Shown: positions 54,732 to 63,150, counted from the first letter of the stretch. The stretch: 64,000 bases of DNA from Anaerotruncus massiliensis (ex Togo et al. 2026) (GCF_900199635.1 NZ_LT962687.1:1783501-1847500), one strand, 5' to 3'. The notes: generated from the sequence alone by a model not told the origin. Program-made: numbers and translations.

Positions 54732-56395
54732 CACTCCACCTCCCCGAGCGCGCGGGCAAGCGTGGCCCGCGCCTCCTCCATATCGAGCGACCGGACCCGT
54801 TCGCGCGCCTCCGGCAGCGCGGCAGGCGACATCGAAAGCTCGGTGATTCCCATCGCGAGATAGAGCGGGATGAGCGCCGGGTCGGCGGCCGACTCGCCGC
54901 ACACCCCCGTCCAGACGCCGTTTTTCCGGGCGTTCTCCGCCGTCAGCTTCATGAGCCGCAGGACGGCCGGGTCCGCCGGGCGGTAGTACCCGGCGATCCG
55001 CTCGTTCATCCGGTCGGCGGCCAGCGTATACTGGGTGAGGTCGTTGGTGCCGATGCTGAAAAAGTCCGCCTCACGCGCGAGCAGGTCGCTGAGGACTGCC
55101 GCCGCGGGCGTCTCGATCATGACCCCGACCTCCACGGAAGCGGTCTCCGTCCCCTCCGTCTCAAGCTCCGCGCGCGCCTCCCCGAGCAGTTTCCGGGCGC
55201 AGCGCAGTTCCTGGAGGGAGGCGATCATCGGGAACATGACTGCGAGCCTTCCGTGGACGGAGGCGCGCAGCAGCGCGCGCAGCTGGGTCCGGAAGAGCTC
55301 CCGCCGGTCCAGACAAATGCGGATCGCCCGCCAGCCGAGCGCCGGATTTTCCTCCCGCCCCGTGTCGAGACAGGGGGCGCGCTTGTCCGAGCCGATGTCG
55401 ACGGTGCGCACAATCACCCGCCTGCCCTCCATCCGTTCGAGGGCCTCCCGGTAGGCGAGATACTGCGTCTCCTCGTCGGGCGGCGTCTCCCGCCCGAGGT
55501 AGAGAAACTCGCTGCGGAAAAGGCCCACCGCCTCCCCGCCGTTTTCCAGAACCACCCGCGCCTCCCCGGGCGCGCCGATGTTCCCGGCCAGCTCCACCCG
55601 GATTCCGCCGCGCGTTTCGGCGGGCGGGAACCCGCCGGCCCGCAGCCGCCCGAGGCGGCGCGCCGCCGCCCTCCGGCGGCTTCGCGCCTCCGAGAGCGCG
55701 GCCTCGTCCGGGTCGACCGTCACCCTGCCCGCGTCTCCGTCAACGGCCAGCAGCCTCCCCTCGAGCTCCGGGGCCGCCGCGATCCCCACGACGGCGGGGA
55801 TCCCCATCGCGCGGGCGAGGATGGACACATGGGAGGCCGCAGACCCGCGCCGGGTGACGAACCCCGCCACCTGCGAGCGGTCGAGCGAGAGGGTGTCGCT
55901 CGGGGTCAGCTCGTCCGCGACCAGCACGACGGGGCCGTCCGGCTCCCCCTCCCCGGAAAGCCCCCCTCCGCCGCCGAGCGCCGAAAGCAGCCGGCGGGAC
56001 ACGTCGCGGATATCCGCCGCGCGTTCGCGGATGTTGGGGTCCCCGAGCGCCTCGAACTCCGCCGCGAGGGCCTCCCCCGCACGGCGCACCGCCGTCTCCG
56101 CCGCCGCGCCCCCGTCGAGCTGCCGCTGGATTTCCCCGGTGAAATCCGGGTCGTCGAGCAGCAGCGCATGGATTTCAAAGATCTGCGCCTCCGCCTCACC
56201 GGCGGCTTCGACCGCCCGCTCCCGCAGGCCGCGCAGCTCCCGCCGGACGGCGTCGGCGGCCTCGCGGCATCGGCGCGCCTCCTCCCGCGCGCCTTTTCCG
56301 GGGATTTCCTCCTCCACCGCGGAGGGCGCGGCCAGCAGCCGTGCCCTCCCGACAGCGATTCCTCCGGAGGTTCCCGTTCCTTCCAGAATCTTCAT
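54731..56395 (-). CDS. ptsI: PTS Enzyme I (phosphoenolpyruvate-protein phosphotransferase)
   Basis: 554 residues. Takes phosphate from PEP onto its active-site His, which falls at position 189 as in E. coli (RRGSAASHVSILAR), and passes it to HPr. The PEP-binding barrel follows (GLFRSEFLYLGR, ENPALGWRAIR, GTNDLTQY, and the catalytic Cys in TGVCGESA). The His neighbourhood reads GSAASH rather than the common GGRTSH. Enzyme I is normally a central housekeeping gene; here it is inside an operon with one EII system. ATG is 6 bases from AAGGGAG. Confidence 0.93.
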   Translation of the reverse strand: MKILEGTGTSGGIAVGRARLLAAPSAVEEEIPGKGAREEARRCREAADAVRRELRGLRERAVEAAGEAEAQIFEIHALLLDDPDFTGEIQRQLDGGAAAETAVRRAGEALAAEFEALGDPNIRERAADIRDVSRRLLSALGGGGGLSGEGEPDGPVVLVADELTPSDTLSLDRSQVAGFVTRRGSAASHVSILARAMGIPAVVGIAAAPELEGRLLAVDGDAGRVTVDPDEAALSEARSRRRAAARRLGRLRAGGFPPAETRGGIRVELAGNIGAPGEARVVLENGGEAVGLFRSEFLYLGRETPPDEETQYLAYREALERMEGRRVIVRTVDIGSDKRAPCLDTGREENPALGWRAIRICLDRRELFRTQLRALLRASVHGRLAVMFPMIASLQELRCARKLLGEARAELETEGTETASVEVGVMIETPAAAVLSDLLAREADFFSIGTNDLTQYTLAADRMNERIAGYYRPADPAVLRLMKLTAENARKNGVWTGVCGESAADPALIPLYLAMGITELSMSPAALPEARERVRSLDMEEARATLARALGEVE

Positions 56396-56412
56396 GTTGT
56401 TCTCCCTTCCGC

Positions 56413-56670
56413 TCACAGGCTTTCGGTACAGAAGGCGCGCATCGCCTCACACGCGGCCTGCTCGTCCTCGCCGTCCACCGTGAAGGTCACCGTCTCCCCC
56501 GCCGCCGCGCAGAGGGCCATCACCCGCAGCAGGCGGGTGCAGTCGGCCTCCCGGTCCCCCCGGCGGATGGTCACCCGGCTTTTGAAGGCCGCCGCCTGCC
56601 TGACGAGCTGTCCGGCCGGCCGGGCGTGCAGGCCCATCGGGTCGCTGATCGTATAGTCAAACTGCTGCAT
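56413..56670 (-). CDS. PTS phosphocarrier HPr, Ser46 replaced
   Basis: 85 residues. His15 sits in MGLHARPAG, at exactly the E. coli and B. subtilis position. The regulatory site, Ser46 in low-GC Gram-positives, is Arg (TRLLRVMAL in place of KSIMGVMSL), so HPr kinase could not phosphorylate it and it should not serve CcpA-type catabolite control. This fits an HPr dedicated to transport. ATG 56670 is chosen over the GTG four codons upstream; 25 bases after psuG, 17 before Enzyme I. Confidence 0.9.
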   Translation of the reverse strand: MQQFDYTISDPMGLHARPAGQLVRQAAAFKSRVTIRRGDREADCTRLLRVMALCAAAGETVTFTVDGEDEQAACEAMRAFCTESL

Positions 56671-56695
56671 AAAGCCCCTCACAAACCCCTTCCGC

Positions 56696-57628
56696 TCACA
56701 GCGCGTGGTATTCCCGCGCGATGACCGCCGCGACGCGCGCGTTATTGCGGATGATTTCCACGTTGGCCGCGAGGCTCGCGCCCCCGGTCAGCTCATTGAC
56801 TTTGGAGAGCAGGAACGGCGTGTTCTTTTCGCCCGCGATCCCCTCCTCCTTCGCCATCTCGACCGCCCGGGCGATCGCCGCGTCGATGACCTCCTCCGCG
56901 ATCGCGAACCGTTCGGGGATCGGGTTTGAGAGGATCGCCGCGCCCTCGAAGCCCAGCTCCCACTTCGCCTTGAGAAACCGGGCCACCATATGGTAGTCGT
57001 CGATCCGGTAGTCGATGCGATACCGGCTGTGCGGGGTGAAGAAGGCGGGGAAGGAATCGGTGCCCATGCCGATGACGGGCACGTCCTTGGTTTCGAGGTA
57101 CTCCTTGGTGCGGCCGATGTCGAGGATCGACTTGCAGCCCGCGCTGATGACCCCGACGCTCGTGCGGCCGAACTCCTCGAGGTCGGCGGAGACGTCCATC
57201 GACAGCTCCCCGCCCTTGCTGACCCCGCCGATGCCTCCGGTCGCCATGAACCGGATGCCCGCGATCGACGCGCACCGCAAGATCGCCGCGATCGTGAAGC
57301 CCGCGTTGAGCCCGTTCACGATGGCGTAGGGGATGCCCTTGACCGACGCCTTCATCGCCCTGGAGGCGGGGTCCGCCGGGTTGTTGGCGAGCGCGCCGAC
57401 CTGTTCCCGGTCGAGCCCCACGACGATCTTCCCCTTGTAAACGCCGATGGTCGCGGGCACCGCGCCGTACTCCCGCACCGTCTCCTCCGCCATGAGGGCG
57501 GTCTCGACGTTGGTCGGGTAGGGCATGCCGTGCGAGATGATCGAGCTTTCAAGCGCGACGACCGGCTCGCCGTTTTGGACCGCCTCCCGCACGCGGGGGG
57601 CGACGGTCAGATATGGTTCGATATTCAT
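56696..57628 (-). CDS. psuG: Pseudouridine-5'-phosphate glycosidase
   Basis: 310 residues, the usual length. It shows the family opening VVALESSIISHGMPYPTNVE, the VGLDREQVGAL region, and GGIGGVSKGGELSMDVSADL (as GGIGGVSKGG). PsuG reversibly cleaves the C-C bond of pseudouridine-5'-phosphate to uracil and ribose-5-phosphate (established for E. coli YeiN). Normally a kinase, PsuK, supplies the phosphate ester; none is here. The gene sits between PTS IID and HPr, so the PTS may make the phosphorylated substrate during uptake (inference). Confidence 0.94.
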   Translation of the reverse strand: MNIEPYLTVAPRVREAVQNGEPVVALESSIISHGMPYPTNVETALMAEETVREYGAVPATIGVYKGKIVVGLDREQVGALANNPADPASRAMKASVKGIPYAIVNGLNAGFTIAAILRCASIAGIRFMATGGIGGVSKGGELSMDVSADLEEFGRTSVGVISAGCKSILDIGRTKEYLETKDVPVIGMGTDSFPAFFTPHSRYRIDYRIDDYHMVARFLKAKWELGFEGAAILSNPIPERFAIAEEVIDAAIARAVEMAKEEGIAGEKNTPFLLSKVNELTGGASLAANVEIIRNNARVAAVIAREYHAL

Positions 57629-57648
57629 TCGTCAGCTTCTCCTTCTCA

Positions 57649-58488
57649 TTATATAATGTGCAGCAGGCTGAGCGCCACGACGCCCACCGCAAGGATTCCC
57701 ATGATCTTGATCGCGCCCTTGCCCTTCTTGACCAGCCAGAAGCAGACGAGCGTCACCGCGAGCGGGAGCATCTTGGGCATGAGCTGGTCGAGGAAATCGG
57801 CCTGCAGGCTGATGGCCTGCTCGCCGCTGCCGTAGGTGAGGGTGGTGGACAGGCTCACATAGGTGGCGGTCAGCGCGCCGAGCACGCCGCATCCGACGAT
57901 GCCCGCCGCGTGGACGATGCGGTCCATGAGCCCGCCCTTCAGGATTTTGGAGACCGCGTCCTTGCCGAGGCGGTAGCCGTAGTTGACGAAATAGATGCTC
58001 TGGGCGGCCATGGCCGCGACGACGAGTACGCAGTAGATGACGACGCCCGCGACGCCGAGGTTGTTTTCCAGCACGAGCGCGACGGAGAAGGCGAGCAGGA
58101 TGGGGTAGATGATCGCCTGGTTGAGGGTGTCGCCGATGCCCGCCAGCGGGCCCATGAGGCCGGTCTTGACCGCGGTGATCGCCTCGCCCGAGACGCTGCC
58201 GTCCTTGGCGCGCTGTTCCTCCATCGCCACGCTGATGCCCATGATGACGATGCCGATGTAGGGCTCGGTGTTGAAGAACTCCTGATGCCGCTCGAGCGCC
58301 TCGCTCAGGTCCTCCTTGGAGGGGTAGAGTTTGGCGAGGATGTGGCTGATCGCGTTGGTGAAGCCGAGGCTCTCAAACCGCTCGTAGTTGATGCAGCAGT
58401 GGGAAAAAATGAACCACTTAAACCAGGCGTAAAGCAGGTCCTTTTTAGTGACGATCGACTGGACGACGCCGGTTTTCTCCTTTGCCAT
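57649..58488 (-). CDS. PTS mannose-family transporter subunit IID
   Basis: 279 residues. Recognised by KWFIFSHCCINYERFESLGF (as SHCCINYERF), GLMGPLAGIGDTLNQAIIYP (as GPLAGIGDTL), and C-terminal membrane segments. IID and IIC form the membrane translocator that carries the substrate while IIB phosphorylates it. It starts on the base after the IIC stop, with GGAGG 8 bases upstream. Confidence 0.95.
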   Translation of the reverse strand: MAKEKTGVVQSIVTKKDLLYAWFKWFIFSHCCINYERFESLGFTNAISHILAKLYPSKEDLSEALERHQEFFNTEPYIGIVIMGISVAMEEQRAKDGSVSGEAITAVKTGLMGPLAGIGDTLNQAIIYPILLAFSVALVLENNLGVAGVVIYCVLVVAAMAAQSIYFVNYGYRLGKDAVSKILKGGLMDRIVHAAGIVGCGVLGALTATYVSLSTTLTYGSGEQAISLQADFLDQLMPKMLPLAVTLVCFWLVKKGKGAIKIMGILAVGVVALSLLHII

Positions 58489-59232
58489 TTAAGCCACCTC
58501 CGCTTTCTGCATGTCGTTGAAGAGATAGAGCGCCGCCGCCGCGATCGCGAAGGCCGCCACGCCCATCATCGTCATGCCCAGGTAGGACACGAGGAAAAAG
58601 CCCATGAAGAAATAGGGCGCCACGCTCTTTTTCATGATCACCTTGAGGTTGAGCGCGATGCCGACCGCCGGGAGCACGCCGCCGATGAGGGTGAGGATGC
58701 CGAGCACGCGGGTGCCGAGGAAATCGAGCGCGCTCTGGACGAACTCGGGCCCGAAGTAGGCGGCGAGCGCGACGGGCAGCACGGTCATGAGCAGCAGGAC
58801 CGGCTGCGGATAGAGCACGTTCACCCGCCAGATGCCGCGGGTGTTCGCCTCGCGGGTGGGCTTGTCCGCCATGTGGGAGATGACGACGTTGAAGGTGTTG
58901 CGTCCGACCCACACGAAGGTGCCCAGCATGCCGAGCGGGACCGACAGGGTGAGCGCGACGCCCGTGTCGAGATTGGAGGCGATGGCCAGCGCCGTGGCCA
59001 GCGTCCCGGCGAGCGCCGGGTCGGAGGGCTGGGAGCCGCCGACCGACATCCAGCCCAGGTAGATCAGCTGGATGGTCGCGCCCATGATCGCGCCCTCCGC
59101 AGGCGCGCCGAGGATGCAGCCGACCAGCGTGCCGGCGACGAGCGGCTTGCAGACGGTGAGGTAGCCGATGGCCCACGGCGCGCTCCCCAGGTAGTAGACG
59201 ACCCCGATCAGAATCGCTTGCAGAACAGTCAT
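58489..59232 (-). CDS. PTS mannose-family transporter subunit IIC
   Basis: 247 residues, largely hydrophobic with about seven to eight segments; AILIGVVYYLGSAPWAIGYL and PAEGAIMGATIQLIYLGWM are diagnostic regions (motifs APWAIGYL and IQLIYLGWMS). It forms the substrate channel with IID. ATG 59232 is 7 bases from GGAGG; the frame's earlier ATG has no ribosome site. 13 bases follow the IIB stop. Confidence 0.94.
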   Translation of the reverse strand: MTVLQAILIGVVYYLGSAPWAIGYLTVCKPLVAGTLVGCILGAPAEGAIMGATIQLIYLGWMSVGGSQPSDPALAGTLATALAIASNLDTGVALTLSVPLGMLGTFVWVGRNTFNVVISHMADKPTREANTRGIWRVNVLYPQPVLLLMTVLPVALAAYFGPEFVQSALDFLGTRVLGILTLIGGVLPAVGIALNLKVIMKKSVAPYFFMGFFLVSYLGMTMMGVAAFAIAAAALYLFNDMQKAEVA

Positions 59233-59245
59233 TGTCCTTCCTCCT

Positions 59246-59719
59246 CTATAACACTTTGTCGATTTCCATTTCCTTGTCCTCCGGCACCACCTGCACATAG
59301 ACGCGCACGCCGCGCTTCTGCAGGCGCAGGAGGGTCTCGTTCTCCGCCGGGGAGGAGGAGATGTTGCGGTAGAGGGTCGACCGGCCCGCGCGCTTGCACA
59401 TGCCGCCCACGTTGAGCGCGCGGATCTCGACGCCGCGGTCCACGAGCGCCTCCACCGTTTCGGGCACCTTCACCAGCATGAGGATGCGTTCCTCCCCCGC
59501 CTCCTGCAGCAGGTATTCCGCCGCCCTGTCCACATCGGCCACCACGGCCTTGAACTCCTTGGGCACCGCCATCAGCAGCACCTCGGTCATAAACGAATCC
59601 CGGCAGGTCTCGTCGTCGACCACCATGATCTCGGTCGGGCTGTAAAGCCGCGACCACTGGGTCATGATCTGCCCGTGGATGAGCCGGTCGTCGATCCGCA
59701 CCAATACGATATTTTTCAT
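59246..59719 (-). CDS. PTS mannose-family subunit IIB
   Basis: 157 residues. Active-site His15 in RIDDRLIHGQI accepts phosphate from IIA and passes it to the incoming substrate. VDDETCRDSFM and VPETVEALVDRGVEIRALNVGGM (as RALNVGGM) match the family. ATG 59719 is 7 bases from GGGGAGG. Confidence 0.95.
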   Translation of the reverse strand: MKNIVLVRIDDRLIHGQIMTQWSRLYSPTEIMVVDDETCRDSFMTEVLLMAVPKEFKAVVADVDRAAEYLLQEAGEERILMLVKVPETVEALVDRGVEIRALNVGGMCKRAGRSTLYRNISSSPAENETLLRLQKRGVRVYVQVVPEDKEMEIDKVL

Positions 59720-59732
59720 CTGCCTTCCTCCC

Positions 59733-60128
59733 CTACTGGTAAATTTCACGCAGGTTCCGGATCGACTCCCGCGCCGATTCGAGCGCGGCGTCCCGGATTT
59801 CGGCCGCGGTGCGGCCCTCCCGCATCGAGATCGCCTCGATGAGCATCGCGAGGTTCGCCCCGCTCACGCACTCGTACCCGAGGCCGCGGATGTTGCGGGC
59901 CGCCACGTTGCAGGGGGTCCCCGCGTACATGTCGGCCAGCACGAGCACGCCGCTGCCGTCGTCAAGCGCGCGCACCCGGCTGCAAAACCGCTCGTTGAAG
60001 GCGTCCATATCCACGCCCGGCTCGAGCGAAACCGCCTCGACCCGCTCGCTCTTCCCGGCGATCAGCTCGCTGGCTCTGACCATCGCCTCCGCCAGCCCCC
60101 CGTGGGACACCACCAGTATTCCAACCAT
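59733..60128 (-). CDS. PTS mannose-family subunit IIA
   Basis: 131 residues, a separate IIA as in fructose/sorbose-type systems rather than the fused IIAB of E. coli ManX. His9 (VVSHGGLAE) receives phosphate from HPr. LADMYAGTPCNVAARN and SGANLAMLIEA are family motifs. It starts 21 bases after the regulator's stop, with no terminator between, so regulator and transporter are co-transcribed. Confidence 0.95.
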   Translation of the reverse strand: MVGILVVSHGGLAEAMVRASELIAGKSERVEAVSLEPGVDMDAFNERFCSRVRALDDGSGVLVLADMYAGTPCNVAARNIRGLGYECVSGANLAMLIEAISMREGRTAAEIRDAALESARESIRNLREIYQ

Positions 60129-60149
60129 ACCCGTTCTTCCTTTCTTTTG

Positions 60150-62876
60150 TCAGTCCTCGTAATCCAGCGCGACGAGCTGGTAGATGTAAGCGATCTCGCT
60201 GACGGGGATTTCCACCGCGTAGTGGCTCGTCAGGAAGTGGAACGCCTCCTTGACCTGCGCCACGAACCGCTCTTTCTCCCGCAGGAACCCCTCCGTCTCG
60301 GGATACTGTTCGATGGGGGTCCGGGTGATCAGCCGCTCGATCAGGCAGCTGATGTGGATGTAGAGCGCGATGGTCACCCGGTTGCTGAACCGCTTGCCGG
60401 TGATGCCGCGCAGCCGGGTCACCGCCTCCTGCACGTACCCCATCAGCTTTTCGGGGTTGAGGATGGTGAGGTGCTTGACCACGTTGAGCAGCGAAAAATC
60501 CTTGAGCAGGTTCTTGTTGAAGGCGTCGAGCTCGGCCGCGTCGAGCCCGCCCGACAGCGCCGCGTCGATCCTGCCGAGCCCCTCCGCCGTGATCATGTCG
60601 CCGATCGCCAAAAAGGGGATGCCCTCGAAGCCGGGGTCCATCGCGCCGATCAGCAGCTTCACGTCGTACCGCCCAAACAGCTCGTCCTCCTCGCGGCTCT
60701 GGATCAGCCGGTAGTAGTCATAGGCGATCACCGCCGTTTCGATCGGGCGCGGCAGGCTGCCGCTGAAAAGGTCGATCATCCGTTCGGCCACGCCGGTGTC
60801 GGCGTCGCTCATAAAGACGACCGCCTCCTGCTTGCGCCGGCTGGCGAGCACCCGGCAGCCGGGCGCCGCGTCCCCGCAGGCGCTCTTGAGGATCGTGCCG
60901 ATCTCCTGCCCGCTCCAGATGCCCCTGCCGACCGCAAGCGCCAGCGCGGTGGAGACGTTGTCCGCCAGCCCGAGCCGGATGTTCGCGATCCCGCCCACCC
61001 CCTCGCCGACCGCCTCCATCGACCCGGTGTCGAAGAGCAGGATGAACGCCCGGCACGTCGGCCGCCTGCGGATGTACTTCCCCAGCCGCACCGCGAGGTC
61101 CGCCTCGCCGGCGTTCACCGGCAGGTCGATCGCGTCGAAGGTGTGCCGCCCGATCAGCTTGTTGACCGTCTCGGCCATGCTGCTGGCCGTGGCGTAGCCG
61201 CGGCAGGCGATCACGCCGCGGATGGCGCTCACCTGCACTCCCTTGTTGCTGTACTTGATGTTGAGCGCCAGCAGCAGCAGATCCATCTTGGAGATGCGCA
61301 GGTCCATGTTCTGCCCGATGAGCTCGGACGCCTCGAGCGCGATGGTCATCTCCCCGGGCGAGGTCCTCCGCAGCGTCCCCAGCGCGCCTTCCAACTCGGC
61401 GTCCCGCCGCTCCAGCCACCGCTGGAGGGTGAGGTTGCGCTGCATCTGGGCGTGGAGCCCGCGCGATATGAGGAACCCGCAGTGGACGGGGAGCACGGCG
61501 TGGTACTTCTCCGACACGGCCTCCAGCACCCCGTCCACCACCTGCTTGATCGCGTTGAACCGGCTGTTGGTGTGCTTTTTATCGAAGTAGAGGTAGTCCA
61601 TAAAGCTGTTGATATAGGCGTAGCAGCGCTCGAACACGCCGCCGAGCGACGCCTCCTCCCCCGCCTGCCGGGCAAAGCACCCAAGGATCGAATCGTAAAA
61701 GCGCACGAAGATGTCCACCGCGTCCAGCTTCTCGTACTCGTTGATGCTGATGAGGCTCTCCTGCTCGTTCTCGGCGGCAGGGTCCGCGCGGGAGGCCGCC
61801 AGAATCTCCTCCGGCAGGTGGTACTGGTAGACGTAGAGGCTTTCCGCGTCCGCGTCGCTGTAGAGGAAGGCGTTGGCGCAGCAGCTGCGCACGCAGTTTT
61901 TGAGCTGCGCGACGTTCCCCGCGTAGACATAGTCCATCATCCGGTGGAAAACGCTCGTGCCGATAAAGATCTTGCGCCCGTTTTTGCGGGCCTCCCGCTT
62001 GAAGAAATAGAGCAGCAGTTCCTTTTTCTCCTCGGGGGTGCGCTCCTCAAGCGGCGGGACGCTCACCGAAACGGGGATCAGGCGCTGCAGCGCCCGGTCG
62101 AGCGCGCGCCCCGGCTCGGCGGAAACGGTGAAGACGAGGCGGACGTCCGCCGTACGCACGGCGTCCTCCCCGCAGCGGGAATAGCGCCCGGTCTGCATGA
62201 ACTGTAAGAGCCTCTCCTGGCACTCGCTTCCGAGGGCTCCCGCCTCGTCGAGCAGCAGCATCCCGCCGTCCGCGGCGGCAAGGCAGCCGGGGGCGTCCCC
62301 CCGGCGCACGTCGCCGAAAATCTGGGCGAGCGCCTCCCCGTCGCTGCGGTATTCGGCGCAGCCGGCGGCGACCAGCCGCCCGGGCGGCAGCACCCCCTCG
62401 TCCGCCGCGTACTCGTACATCAGCCGCGCGAGCAGCTTTTTGCCGGTCCCGGGCTGTCCCGCCAGCAGCACCGGCAGGCCGTGGGGCGGATATTTCACCG
62501 CCGCCTTGAGCTGCTCGATGCAGTCGCTGATGCTGCGCGTGCTGCCAATCGCCTTTTGAAAATTGCGCAGCCGGTTTTTTTCACGGTTCAGGTGCGCCGC
62601 CAGCTCCCGCAGGCTGTCGAAGGCGGGCTGGGCGACCGTCGCGTCGTACTGCGCCTCGAGCATCCCCTTGTGGAAGAAGTAGACCGGGCGCAGGTTCGCT
62701 TTGACGAGCAGCCCGTCCTTGACAAGCTCATTGAGATACTGGCTTGTAAGGTTCCTGCTGACGTTCAGCCGGGCGCTGATGGCCGACGCGGTGAACCGCT
62801 CCGGCTCCTCTCCCCGGAAGCCGTCGGTCAGTCCCTTGATGTATTCCAGCAGTTCCTCTTTTGTTTTGACAAACAT
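60150..62876 (-). CDS. LevR-like PTS-controlled AAA+ transcriptional regulator, GAFTGA loop missing
   Basis: 908 residues with the LevR layout: N-terminal winged helix (about 25-75, ISARLNVSRNLTSQYL), AAA+ domain (about 110-340; Walker A GQPGTGKK, Walker B GGMLLLDEAG), PRD1 (about 395-500), an EIIA-mannose-like domain (about 560-690) and C-terminal PRD2 (HISCLIERL). Between the Walker motifs, where sigma-54 activators carry GAFTGA, it reads GDVRRGDAPGCLAAADGG. The EIIA active site is CRGYATASSM, with Arg in place of His. It should still sense PTS state through its PRDs, but is probably not a sigma-54 activator. Confidence 0.9.
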   Translation of the reverse strand: MFVKTKEELLEYIKGLTDGFRGEEPERFTASAISARLNVSRNLTSQYLNELVKDGLLVKANLRPVYFFHKGMLEAQYDATVAQPAFDSLRELAAHLNREKNRLRNFQKAIGSTRSISDCIEQLKAAVKYPPHGLPVLLAGQPGTGKKLLARLMYEYAADEGVLPPGRLVAAGCAEYRSDGEALAQIFGDVRRGDAPGCLAAADGGMLLLDEAGALGSECQERLLQFMQTGRYSRCGEDAVRTADVRLVFTVSAEPGRALDRALQRLIPVSVSVPPLEERTPEEKKELLLYFFKREARKNGRKIFIGTSVFHRMMDYVYAGNVAQLKNCVRSCCANAFLYSDADAESLYVYQYHLPEEILAASRADPAAENEQESLISINEYEKLDAVDIFVRFYDSILGCFARQAGEEASLGGVFERCYAYINSFMDYLYFDKKHTNSRFNAIKQVVDGVLEAVSEKYHAVLPVHCGFLISRGLHAQMQRNLTLQRWLERRDAELEGALGTLRRTSPGEMTIALEASELIGQNMDLRISKMDLLLLALNIKYSNKGVQVSAIRGVIACRGYATASSMAETVNKLIGRHTFDAIDLPVNAGEADLAVRLGKYIRRRPTCRAFILLFDTGSMEAVGEGVGGIANIRLGLADNVSTALALAVGRGIWSGQEIGTILKSACGDAAPGCRVLASRRKQEAVVFMSDADTGVAERMIDLFSGSLPRPIETAVIAYDYYRLIQSREEDELFGRYDVKLLIGAMDPGFEGIPFLAIGDMITAEGLGRIDAALSGGLDAAELDAFNKNLLKDFSLLNVVKHLTILNPEKLMGYVQEAVTRLRGITGKRFSNRVTIALYIHISCLIERLITRTPIEQYPETEGFLREKERFVAQVKEAFHFLTSHYAVEIPVSEIAYIYQLVALDYED

Positions 62877-62899
62877 GTTGGCGCCCTCCCGTTGAAATG

Positions 62900-62928
62900 A
62901 TCATAACCCCGCGCCCCGGGCGCGTAAA
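62900..62928 (-). promoter_or_regulatory. Sigma-A-like promoter of the LevR-PTS-psuG operon
   Basis: Minus strand: TTTACG, 17-base spacer, TATGAT. The spacer is almost wholly the palindrome CGCGCCC-C-GGGCGCG (62910-62924), a possible operator for the GntR protein or the LevR-like protein. No -24/-12 sigma-54 element is visible. Confidence 0.65.
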
Positions 62929-62943
62929 TAGATTTTGCGAAGG

Positions 62944-63063
62944 TTCGACACAGCGGCGTGATTTCCGTCAGTCTTGTGGGGTTTTTCCAGTTTATCCCCC
63001 GTTATGTCGACGTTTTTCAGGCACATTCCCTCATCCGCCCGGCCGTTTTTGGTCCCTTCGACA
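62944..63063 (-). promoter_or_regulatory. Spo0A-box-like heptamers upstream of the PTS operon
   Basis: On the minus strand TGTCGAA occurs exactly at 62944-62950 and 63057-63063, with TGTCGAC (one mismatch) at 63005-63011. The first lies 15 bases upstream of the -35. Apart from the levR promoter and the gntR terminator, the 348-base gap shows nothing else. Confidence 0.4.
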
Positions 63064-63150
63064 GATTTTCACACCGTCCATGATACCATGCGCGCGCGGG
63101 AAAAGGACCCTTTCCGGCGCATCTCCAGTTATTTCCTCCCGCCGCCGCAG

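Noticed and set aside
57613-59415. A 600-codon open frame on plus, opposite PTS IIC/IID
   Set aside because: Antisense to well-supported PTS genes, with a His/Asp/Glu-rich product typical of shadows.
60129-60149. Sigma-54 promoter or terminator between the LevR-like gene and IIA
   Set aside because: Only 21 bases lie between them and no TGGCAC-N5-TTGC element or hairpin is present there or at the end of the regulator gene.
59664-62207. An 847-codon open frame on plus, opposite the LevR-like gene
   Set aside because: Antisense shadow of a clear multi-domain regulator; no ribosome site at its start and low-complexity composition.
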